Positions 1 to 64,000 of a DNA stretch of 64,000 nt are shown one piece after another (within the stretch, counting starts at the first letter, position 1; the number at the start of each line of letters is the position of its first letter). Both the position numbers and the translations under genes were made by a program. Where the stretch lies: NCBI GenBank assembly GCA_036898135.1, contig CM072511.1, positions 160,265,152 to 160,329,151 on the forward strand, in the 5' to 3' direction. This DNA is from Oncomelania hupensis (taxonomy: Eukaryota; Mollusca; Gastropoda; Littorinimorpha; Pomatiopsidae). A model generated the notes under the pieces. The model was not told the origin of the DNA, did not search any database, and saw only the letters and a program-made list of their open reading frames with translations.

Positions 1-678
1 ATTCATGATTACTTTTGTGTAAAATTCATTCCTACAGTGTTTTTACATCATAAAAACAAGAGAATCAAATATTTTAATTAAAAAATGGGTACAACATATA
101 GATATTGTGCTTCAAATAAATTTTTTTTTTATTTTTTTCAAAATTGATGTGTTTTTGGTGCAAAATATTTTTTTCTTGAGGATTATAGCACATTAGTGGT
201 AAGTGAAATTAAAAATACATACTTTAAGCTTTCATTTGCAATTTATGTTATGTTTCTATGTTGCCTAGTACATTTGGTGTGATTTTTTAAAAATAGCCTA
301 AAATCCTGCGACTCTGGAATGATGCCGAGTCTGGCACTCTGCGACTTCAATGAGTTAAAGGAATATGTTACTCTTGAAGAAGAGGGATATTGCCCTCTTT
401 AAGCTGGCCCAGAGAAGAGGGAGATCCAAAACACCTCTCCCCCCAAATGACCAAAAGGTTTTAGGAGCACCACCTGTACTTGTCCCTGCCAGTGTTAGCT
501 AAGACGGATCCAACGTTGCACTGTTTTGAAAGTGTCTTGTGTCAGCAGCACCAAAGAATTATTCCCTTCCAAGTTGCTCAATAATTGTTTATGGGCATTG
601 TCAAGAAATAGACTTTAAGTATTATGTAGTACTGACATGGCTTAACAGTTATTACAGGAGTGACCATCTATTTTTCAG
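1..678. other. IMMT intron, nothing recognised
   Basis: AT-rich non-coding sequence upstream of the first visible IMMT exon. No conserved exon or named repeat was seen. Confidence 0.5.
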
Positions 679-802
679 CTGAGCAAAGCCGAGTCCGACG
701 CTCGCATCATGTCTAAGTACAAAGATCTCATTGAAAGTGGACGCAAACAGTTTGCCCAGGAACTGGACAGTATCATGCCAGAAGTCAAGCTGGGCAGCAG
801 AT
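679..802 (+). CDS. IMMT: IMMT exon a (coiled coil)
   Basis: Acceptor tttttcag ends at 678 and donor gtgagt follows 802. Encodes 41 codons plus 1 nt, including KYKDLIESGRKQFAQEL, matching the coiled-coil part of mitofilin. Confidence 0.92.
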
Positions 803-3800
803 GTGAGTATTATCTGGATGCCTTTTTAATATATTTAACGCAAAGTGCGTTGCAAGCAGTGTTGAAATGATTACAAATGAACTTGAACCATCTTATAGTG
901 ATGGGAAAGCTGTCTACCTACCAAGCTTGTGGTAGTCGATAGTTGAGTGTATGTAATGCACTCTTTTTTTGTTATCTTGGGGTTCATGAACGTTTGATAT
1001 TTTTGTCCACTTTAAAAGTCAATAGTTTAATCAGATGTTCTCTTTTGCTTTATTTATCAATATTCTGAAGTCTTTATTTTGGTTCTATCAGCAATACGAA
1101 GTTCAATATTTTGTTTGCAGCTAAAAAGCTGACAGAAGAAGAGCTGAATGCTTTGATTGCCCACGCACATAGGCGCGTGGAGCAGTTGCAGCGGCAGCTA
1201 GCAGAGCAGATGGCCATGGAGGCGCAGCGAATGGAGAAGGCCATGGAGCAGCAGAAGTGCGAAGACGAGACGCTGTGCCAAGAGAAAGTGGCCTGCGAAG
1301 CGGAGCAACTCCGGCAAGAGTTCAGCCTGGAAAAGGAGAGATGGGTGAGAATTCAGGGTTGCTTAGCTTGGGTGGATATAGCACTGTTTGTATAATATGG
1401 ATTACAGAGCAATATGTCTTATTCGGAAATGGGAAGTAACTTGTCTTTTTTGTTGTTGTTGTTGTTACCTAGTTATTAGGGCAGCCATTTTGATAAGCAT
1501 GTTATCTCAGGACACTATCAAAGAGCTACCCTGAGCTGCAAGCTTTTTTTCGGTAAATGGGGGGTGGTGGTTGCCGGTCAGTGCAATGCAGAACTAGCAG
1601 AGTTAGCCAGGATTGCAACTAAAATCAGCCTTTCGGTTGATTCGCAAAGTTTGATGGAGGACAGAGCAGAAATTATAGGCCAGAAACTGTTTATTTGCAA
1701 AGAATGTTCGCTCAGTGTGGGACAACTCTGGGTGCAGCATGCCAGCCAAAGTTGTTTCCCCTCATATTTCCGAGCATGGTCTATTGAAAATATAACAGTT
1801 CTTATAAATAATTTTCTGAATTCAAACTCAATTCTGCATTAAATTTGTGCATGTGTTATGGGGATGGGGGGAATACATGTTAAAAAGAATTGTTTGTGGT
1901 GTCCATATTTTTCTGCGAATCACTGTCCTCTGAGGCATGTGGCTGAGTCCCCACAACCCCCTATCCTCCCATCTTGTTTTTGCAGGAGGCAGATGCCCGT
2001 GTGTTGTTTGAGAAAGAGTTGCGCATGCAGTTGTCGCGCCAGGCAGCGGCCCACAGTGACCACCTACAGGACGTGCTGAAAGTGCAGGCGCAGGAACTGG
2101 ACAAGCAGTGTCAGCGTGAGATCCATGCCCAGCTGTTGCAAGAGAGGCAGAGCTTCCAGAGCGAAGTGGCTGGATGGATTGCGCGCCTCAAGGGCATCGA
2201 ATGTGCTGTGGAAGGTGGGGCCAACATTGTTACCTTTATGTGCAGTGAACTGCCCTTTCCAGATGTCTTGTCAGTTACCTTTATGGGCAGTGAATAATCC
2301 TTTCCAGATGTCATGTCAGTTACATTTATGTGCAGTGAACAATCCTTTCCAGATGTCTTGTCAGTTCCCTTTATGTGCAATGAATAATCCTTTCCAGATG
2401 ACATGTCAGTTACATTTATGTGCAGTGAACAATGCTTTCCAGATTATATTACATTACATGGTTATTGCTTTAGGTCCAGCGGACTCTTCCGAGCCAAATC
2501 AGGACCAGAGAAGTGAAAGAGGACTCACCCCTGATCCGCATAAAAGATCTGCCGAAACAACCCTAGTGGTAACACTGAAGGCAATCTACCAGCTGGTCAC
2601 TTTACAATAAAGACATCGCACGCAGGGGACGCTGAGGCTATACTCTAATTTATCGAACCCCTGGTTACAAAAACAAAATAGATTACAAACATCATTATAC
2701 AATATCAACAAAACACATAATAGAAAATGCCTACATTGCCAAATAATAACATCATAGGAAGCCCTAGTGACCATTTGGCAGAAAGCATCCAATATTCCCA
2801 AGCTGATCCAACAGACCTCACACACAAATGAGGAGTGTTATCCCGGAAGAGTTTTCAAGAAAAAAAAGGTAGGTGACTGGTCTACCGAAGAAGAAGATAA
2901 TATAGTAGATTGATAGAACAGAATAGGAATGAGAAAGAACAAAGGAGAAAGACAGTGACAGTGGGAATTTAAAGCACTAAATGTCCAGAAAGTGGGGATG
3001 CTATTAATGTCGAAACCCCCGGCAACCCCACGGGGGGTCCTTTCCAGATGTCATGTCAGTTACCTTTTTGTGCAGTGAACAATCCTTTCCAGGCATCATG
3101 TCAGTTACCTTTATGTGCAGTGAATAATCCTCTGCAGATGTCATGTCAGTTACCTTTATGTGCAGTGAATATTCCTTTCCAGATGTCATGTCAGTTACCT
3201 TTATGTGCAGTGAACAGCTCTTTCCAGATGTCATGTCAGTTACCTTTTTGTGCGGTGACCAGCCCTTTCCAGACATCATGTCAGTTACCTTTATGTGCAG
3301 TGACCAGCCCTTTCCAGATGTCATTTCAATTATCTTTATGTGCAGTGAACAGCCCTTTCCAGATGTCATGTCAGTTACCTTTATCTGCAATGAACAGCCC
3401 TTTCCAGATGTCATGTCAGTTACCTTTATCTGCAGTGAGCAGCCCTCCTTCATATTGGGCATAGTTATGTCACCCATAGTTTCCTTTTGAAAGGAGAAGA
3501 ACCAACATGGTGCTTGGCATGTGATAAATTCTTTTCCGTTCGCTATTTTATGTCTGAATGTGCTGATCTGGTCGATGCAAGAGAAAGATATTTTGGTTCA
3601 ATACCTTTTAATGAGATTTTAAAAGTATGCAATGGTCAACACATGTTTCAATTTTTACATGATGTTGGTTTGTTTTATCGCATATAAATCATACGGTCTT
3701 GTTTTGTATTCTCGGTTGGATTTTATTGGTGAGACTGATTTTATTTACGTCTTTTATCATATTTAAATGTTAACGGTTTAGTCTGATTTTACTTAATTTT

Positions 3801-4637
3801 GTGTGGTCCTGATTCGGCTGTTGGCAGTCCGCCGGACCCTATAAACACTGAATATCTATCTATCTGTCATGACAGTCACTTCAATTTGACTAGGGAGTTG
3901 TGCCATTTGTGTCCACTGCCTTTATTTCCCAACAATGTTTGCGCATTAGGATATTGCAAGGGGTTCAGAGTTGATGACACAGGATGCTTATTTGTGTGGG
4001 GTGATGTGTTTCAGCGCGTGCTGAGAGTGAGAAAATAGCTCGGGTGGCCCAGAACCTGTGGTTGTGCTGCATCGCTCTCAATGGCGTCATTCGACACGGT
4101 AACGAGAAGAACGTGTGCAGCTGGGAAGACCGCATGCAGCCGCTGAGGAAGGAAGTGGAGGCTATTTCTGACGCAGGAGGCAAGCACCCCTTTGTGGAGA
4201 CCATGATCCTCAACATCCCTGAATGCGCGTTAGACAGGGGCGTGTGGACGGAGGACTGCCTGAAAGAGCGGTTCTCCAAGGTCAACAAAATCTGCCGCCG
4301 AGTGGCCATGCTGGACGAGATGGGGGGCTCGTTGTTCAAGTACTTCGTCTCTTACTTCCAGTCGCTCTTCATCGTCAACTCTGCCAGCGCCACGCATGAG
4401 AACGACGTCATCGATTTGGACAAACTGGACACTTTCTCCATCTTGGGCCACGCCGAATACTGGCTGGAGAAGGGCGACCTGGAACAGGCGGTGCGATTCG
4501 TCAACCAGCTGACTGGGGCTCCCAGACAGGTGGCCTGCGACTGGCTCAGGGAAGCCAAGCTGTTGTTGGAAACCAGGCAAGCCGCCTATGCCCTCACGGC
4601 ATTCGCCTCTGCCAGCGGGCTGGGAACAATATTTTGA
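679..4637 (+). CDS. IMMT: MICOS complex subunit MIC60 (mitofilin), C-terminal four exons
   Basis: Joined exons 679-802, 1121-1344, 1986-2214 and 4015-4637 encode the C-terminal ~400 residues of mitofilin; the 5' part lies left of the window. MIC60 is an inner-mitochondrial-membrane protein that shapes crista junctions as the core of MICOS, its C-terminal domain facing the intermembrane space. Seen directly: a charged coiled-coil stretch containing LTEEELNALIAHAHRR and RQAAAHSDHLQDVLKVQ, then the conserved mitofilin C-terminal domain (RRVAMLDEMGGSLFKYF, GDLEQAVRFVNQL). All introns are GT-AG and phases match (1, 0, 1). The ending SGLGTIF then TGA is where family members end. The last intron (2215-4014) is filled by a 45-bp array and a retroposon. 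Identification is from family knowledge, with strong co-linear similarity to vertebrate MIC60. Confidence 0.96.
1121..1344 (+). CDS. IMMT: IMMT exon b (coiled coil)
   Basis: Acceptor tttgcag ends at 1120 and donor gtgaga follows 1344. The first 2 nt complete a Ser codon from exon a. Contains LTEEELNALIAHAHRR, a highly conserved mitofilin block, then a Glu/Gln-rich helix; ends phase 0 at TGG. Confidence 0.95.
1986..2214 (+). CDS. IMMT: IMMT exon c (coiled coil)
   Basis: Acceptor ttttgcag ends at 1985 and donor gtgggg follows 2214. Phase 0 start, 76 codons plus 1 nt. Contains LRMQLSRQAAAHSDHLQDVL, nearly identical to vertebrate mitofilin. A 45-bp minisatellite starts about 15 nt into the following intron. 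Confidence 0.95.
2230..2444. repeat. 45-bp minisatellite, left part
   Basis: About five units of period 45 (core ccagatgtcatgtcagttac) in the last IMMT intron, starting ~15 nt after the exon c donor. It continues at 3040 after a retroposon insertion. Confidence 0.92.
2445..3039 (-). mobile_element. Retroposon family R, copy 1
   Basis: ~590-bp element sharing its whole length with 39157-39737, 44406-45027 and 61328-61899. Flanked by ctttccagat at 2435-2444 and 3040-3049. This is part of the surrounding array unit, so it fits a target duplication but does not prove one. Minus-strand polarity is inferred from 5' truncation of copy 3. No ORF. Confidence 0.85.
3040..3460. repeat. 45-bp minisatellite, right part
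   Basis: About nine more 45-bp units. Period 45 is a multiple of 3, so long ORFs appear on both strands; they are artefacts of the repeat. Confidence 0.92.
3487..3800 (+). mobile_element. LINE-like ORF end fragment, copy A
   Basis: A short + strand reading (FNEILKVCNGQHMFQFLHDV) and its AT-rich 3' flank match an inverted copy at 28390-28720. Two copies with amino-acid-level similarity suggest the 3' end of a LINE ORF. Family not identified. Confidence 0.5.
4015..4637 (+). CDS. IMMT: IMMT terminal coding exon (mitofilin C-terminal domain)
   Basis: Acceptor gtgtttcag ends at 4014. The first 2 nt join the G of exon c as an Ala codon; 206 codons plus stop follow. Contains ARRVAMLDEM-type and GDLEQAVRFVNQLTGAPRQV motifs. 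This single exon carries the whole domain that contacts other MICOS subunits in known family members. Confidence 0.96.
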
Positions 4638-5692
4638 CACTTAGTTTGCTTGCGCTAGAGGTATCTAATTGAGCGAATAAGGGCACTTTGATTTGAGAAA
4701 TGGATTAGCCTAGCTGTACACATGTATTCAGACGTGTACGTGTGACTTGACAAGTGTTGTGAAGACATTAGGCTGTCATATAAAGAGGTCCACAGGTCCT
4801 ATCTCTCGGAATTTAGTACACCTAATATGTCTGTGCCGTTGCCTGTGTATGCTTGATAAGGAATTTATAATGTATGACAGAATGTACTATTTAACTATAC
4901 AGTATTTCTGCACCATTCATTCACTAAGAAATTTAGAAGTACAGGCACTAGATTACTTTATGTATAAGGTCTTTAGAGTATTTTTCCAGATGGTTGGGCC
5001 TGTTGATGGCAGAATTTGAAGTGTTTTAGCCAAACGGAAAGAGAAGAATAACAGTAGGCTTGGTCATTCAACGTAACTTTACTGTGGGCTTTCTCTCATG
5101 TATGAGTTTGTATATTTCTGTAAAAAATGAGTTACAGTGTGAAAACAATTCCATTGTCACTGAAATTGTTGCCACAACGTCAATGTATTCAGAATGACAC
5201 TTTTACAAAGTAATTTGGAACTTTTTTTCTGTCTGTCCCCCATGCTTATTTGCAAATTGAAATGCAGTTTTCGTTTCGTACATTCATTTACATTGATTTT
5301 TGAAAATTCAAAATTGTAAATTAATGAAAGTGTGCTGAAATTGTTCGCTTCACCTATCCCACCCATTCTTCTCCAATTCTATCCAATGTGAAATGTTGAT
5401 AGCATATCTGTTTTTTTGTAAACCATTCAAATGTGTATGCTTGTATCTTTGGTGCAAGGAATCATGTGTACATACTTGTATAGGCTTGTTGAATAATTAG
5501 ATGAATTTCATGATTGTTTGGCCCCATTGAGCGATTCACTGATTTTCCTTATTAGAAAGAAATGGAGTTTGTGTATATTATACCTGTCATCTGAATTGTG
5601 ATTGCTTTGTAAATTATGTGTGTGTGAGGAGATAGACCAACAGACTCTTACTCTAAATTATCCAATGGTGAATGAGTGCCTGCACCAATAAA
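4638..5692 (+). other. IMMT: IMMT 3' UTR
   Basis: AT-rich non-coding stretch after the TGA. An AATAAA signal at 5687-5692 is the last good poly(A) signal before a C-run at 5762-5774. The UTR extent is inferred; no transcript data are available. Confidence 0.65.
5687..5692 (+). terminator. IMMT: Poly(A) signal AATAAA, IMMT
   Basis: Canonical hexamer about 1.05 kb after the IMMT stop codon, near the convergent TRRAP 3' end. Confidence 0.55.
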
Positions 5693-5800
5693 ATGGACAT
5701 TTCGTTCCAACAGGATTGCGTTGGTATCAGATGTGTTTGGTGGAATTCTCACAATCTCTCTCCCCCCCCCCCCCTTTCCTTCCCCAACCAAGAAACCTGT

Positions 5801-5824
5801 TTTATTTTATATGCAAACTTTATT
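5801..5824 (-). terminator. TRRAP: Poly(A) signals for TRRAP
   Basis: Two AATAAA hexamers on the - strand, at 5801-5806 and 5819-5824, downstream of the TRRAP stop. They face the IMMT signal 110-130 bp away. Confidence 0.45.
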
Positions 5825-7003
5825 TCAAAATATACAGCTCACAGTTATCTGACCCAAGTCAACATATATCCAGATTATTCCTCTCCCACAAGATTTGAAT
5901 AATCAACGGATATTGAACAAAATGTACAATGCATCAGCAAATACACACTTAAACAAAAAGAAGCAAATCCAGGCTACAACATGCTGCCAAATATGGGTAG
6001 GTTTCATATCCGTTCTATCCATTATATTGTCATGTGTCCAAGAATGCTCAAAACTATTATCTTTATGCAAGAACAAATACAAGATGATGTGTGGACAAAA
6101 TTGGCTTTGAAAAGAAGCGTACAAACTTCTGAGGAGTAGTTGATACATGAACAGGCAATTGTTCAATATCAAACTGACATCGTCAAACAAGTACAAGTTG
6201 CCAACAAGCTTATGTTAAAATGGCAATTTACATTTTTTGTGGATGGAAGGGTGGATACACTAATCAAACCATGCAAATTAAACCAACGTGAAAAAATGTA
6301 CAACACAAATTCAAGGTAAATCCACCATATCTTTCAGTGAACAATTAATATAACTACTGGTTTGCATCATTGCCTCCTTGAAGGCATGGGCTCAGTCATA
6401 CTGGTTTGCCCATGGCAGAAAGTGACCGTGGTTACGAGGGTAATATAATGCGCACATTGTTGCTGTAAGATCAGTTTCTATTTTGAACAAATTTGAAGGA
6501 AAGGAATTGAGCAAACCAATTGCTATTATGGAGACATGGAGGCCAACATTACAAAGAGTGAAAAATGACGGAGGGGTGTGGTGGTGGTGTCTGAAAATTG
6601 AAGGAACACAAAATCTCTCACATTCAGGAACAAAATTTAAAGTACAAAAATGTAAACTAGATAAGTTTAAAGTAAAACTTCATAATGAACACAAAAATCA
6701 ACTCGTCCAAGAAAACAAGCGAAACATATACAAAATAAATTCTAAGTAAATTGTGCAATTTATGTACTGTCCAAAATCATTTGACTTGCTTTTCAATATC
6801 TAATGGAGAACATTCCCTAAATAAAATCATTAAAAAAAATGCCAAAAATTAAAAAAAACCACCACACAAAATGTACAAAATGAGCATCTGAACGGTGCCT
6901 TCTAAATTCTTGTGCTTGCAATATTAGATTTGAATACCACGTAAACCCATCCACACTCCAAGTTTAGCTGCAAGGCAAGGGTTTAATGTTCAGTCCAGTG
7001 GTG

Positions 7004-7083
<80 letters not shown>

Positions 7084-7623
7084 CACACACAATGTTGGCA
7101 GCAGTCAATAAATTGTCTTTTGTTCATATTCACAGTCATTTTCATTGTCTACCGGTGACACAAGTTGTAATCTGGTAGTGGGCGAGAAAGGAGTGGCCAT
7201 TTTTCATTCTCTATCTAAGCAAGATGATTGCTGTGGTGGTCCAGCGTTGGTTTTGGTCCCTACCCTTCTTCCTTGGTAGGGTAACCTATTCATGTCTGCC
7301 ATATCACCAATGGTGGGTGTAGATGTTACACTTCAATAGTCACTCTTTTCGTTGCTTTGGAGAAAACAATGTTGCTGCTATTGTTTATAGTCCAATGCTT
7401 ACGTTAATCCCTTTTTTAGTTTACAATATTATTTCACCTTCAATTTCTGATAAATCCAGCCTTGTTCAAGATTGGCAGTAAAATGTTCTTTTGCCTAACC
7501 CCAGATGAAGCGCAAGTTGGGTACCGGTTATTGAACAGACGAACAATGTATTCAATGTCTTTGAACACAGTTGAAAAGAGCATGAACTCCTGGGTGGTGT
7601 CCTGTACACCATAGCTGCACACC

Positions 7624-7656
<33 letters not shown>

Positions 7657-7705
7657 CAGCTGCAGAGTTGTGTGAAGCATCATTTAGCTGCAGACGTAAA
7701 CATAT
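5825..7705 (-). other. TRRAP: TRRAP 3' UTR (inferred)
   Basis: AT-rich ~1.9 kb after the TRRAP stop with no coding ORF. It includes a ~75-bp (CT)n tract at 7007-7081 and a (GAT)n tract at 7625-7656. Extent is inferred from the poly(A) signals. Confidence 0.5.
7007..7081. repeat. (CT)n microsatellite
   Basis: Uninterrupted ~75-bp CT tract in the TRRAP 3' UTR region. Confidence 0.95.
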
Positions 7706-62965
<55,260 letters not shown>

Positions 62966-63324
62966 CTGGTCAGCATAATCACCGTATATCAAGTACAATG
63001 TAGTTATTGTCATCAAATATCTTAAACATTATCATTAATATCTTGATCACCTTGATTATCATTATCTTGATCATCAACTGTTTATTGTAATTTAATCGTT
63101 CTCGCATAGCGCTACTCCAGCTCCAAGAGGGGCTGAGGCAAGATCTAATTCAAGCAGCGACATGCAGCCACCAAGATCATCATCCTCAAGCAGCCACTTG
63201 CAGCCATAAGATAATGATCGTCATACTCAACATTATCAGGAAAACAAAAGTTGGACACTGTCTCACAACACTGCTCACTCTCTCGGACACACTCCCTCAC
63301 AGTACATCCTGTCTTCATCACCCG

Positions 63325-64000
63325 CCCACAGACTCTCACACACAGCACTCTTACACACAGCACTCTCACATACACACCACTCTCACATACACACCACTCT
63401 CACATACACAACACTAACATACACACCACTCTCACATACACACCACTCTCACATACACACCACTCTCACATCTCACACCACTCTCACATACACAACACTC
63501 TCACATACACACCACTCTCACATACACACCACTCTCACATACACAACGCTCTCACATACACACCACTCACATGCACAACACTCTCACATACACAACACTC
63601 TCACATACACAACACTCTCACATACACAACACTCTCACATACACACCACTCTCACATACACACCACTCTCACATACACAACACTCTCACATACCCAACAC
63701 TCTCACATACACAACGCTCTCACATACACACCACTCACATACACAACACTCTCACACCACTCTCACATACACAACACTCACACATACACAACACTCTCAC
63801 ACCACTCTCACATACACAACACTCACACATACACAACACTCACACATACACAACACTCTCACACCACTCTCACATACACAACACTCACACATACACAACA
63901 CACACACATACACAACACTCTCACACACACAACACTCACACATACACAACACTCACACATACACAACACTCTCACATACACAACACTCTCACATACACAA
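63325..64000. repeat. ~17-bp CA-rich tandem array
   Basis: cactctcacatacacac-type units of ~16-17 bp, running off the window. Within the TRRAP intron upstream of w1. Confidence 0.95.

Noticed and set aside
1564..1842. 92-codon ORF in the IMMT intron between exons b and c
   Set aside because: No homology, and skipping it gives the expected gap-free mitofilin alignment (ERW joined to EADAR).
3004..3477. Repetitive ORFs of 115-157 codons on both strands
   Set aside because: Period 45 is a multiple of 3, so open frames on both strands follow from the repeat.

Overview
This is a eukaryotic, intron-rich and repeat-rich animal window. It carries parts of two convergent nuclear genes whose proteins are conserved across Metazoa. 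The organism is inferred to be a lophotrochozoan, most likely a gastropod mollusc. The grounds are small exons, very long introns full of minisatellites and GA/ATA microsatellites, DIRS-, jockey- and L2-type retroelements, and protein similarity to human and fly at a distance that fits a mollusc. Species cannot be fixed from the sequence alone. No bacterial-type genes, CRISPR arrays, rRNA or intact tRNA genes were seen.

Left end (1-5692, + strand): the last four coding exons of IMMT/MIC60 (mitofilin), stop at 4635-4637, with a ~1.05 kb 3' UTR and an AATAAA signal at 5687-5692. The last intron holds a 45-bp minisatellite split by a retroposon.

Rest of the window (about 5801-62965, - strand): the C-terminal 37 coding exons of TRRAP, the PIKK-family pseudokinase scaffold of SAGA and NuA4/TIP60. 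I traced every exon. All splice phases join and the coding length is 5,373 nt (1,790 codons plus stop), covering the late HEAT repeats, FAT, pseudokinase and FATC regions. The 5' half of the gene lies beyond position 64000. Exons are called w1 (5'-most here, 62747-62965) to w37 (last, 7706-7815). The 3' ends of IMMT and TRRAP face each other with only about 110-130 bp between their poly(A) signals.

The TRRAP introns hold the accessory content: a decayed ~5.1 kb DIRS-like element (17277-22376) and a second DIRS relic (49480-49912); a deleted LTR retrotransposon with 5-bp target duplication (23935-25511); several LINE pieces, one nested in another; an internally deleted jockey-type element with target duplication (10344-11280); five copies (one of them in IMMT) of one 5'-truncating retroposon family; piggyBac-type and other inverted-repeat elements; a ~1 kb near-perfect hairpin (22678-23677); and tandem arrays of 28, 28, 29, 30, 43, 45, 46/66 and 68 bp.

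Most striking: the array at 28886-29742 is made of copies of the 3' end of a TRRAP coding exon, including repeated consensus 5' splice sites. Several other arrays abut splice sites, and three independent transposon insertions sit inside arrays. Two TTAA-type elements share an unusual terminal design: an inverted repeat followed by two identical perfect palindromes spaced 42-43 bp apart.
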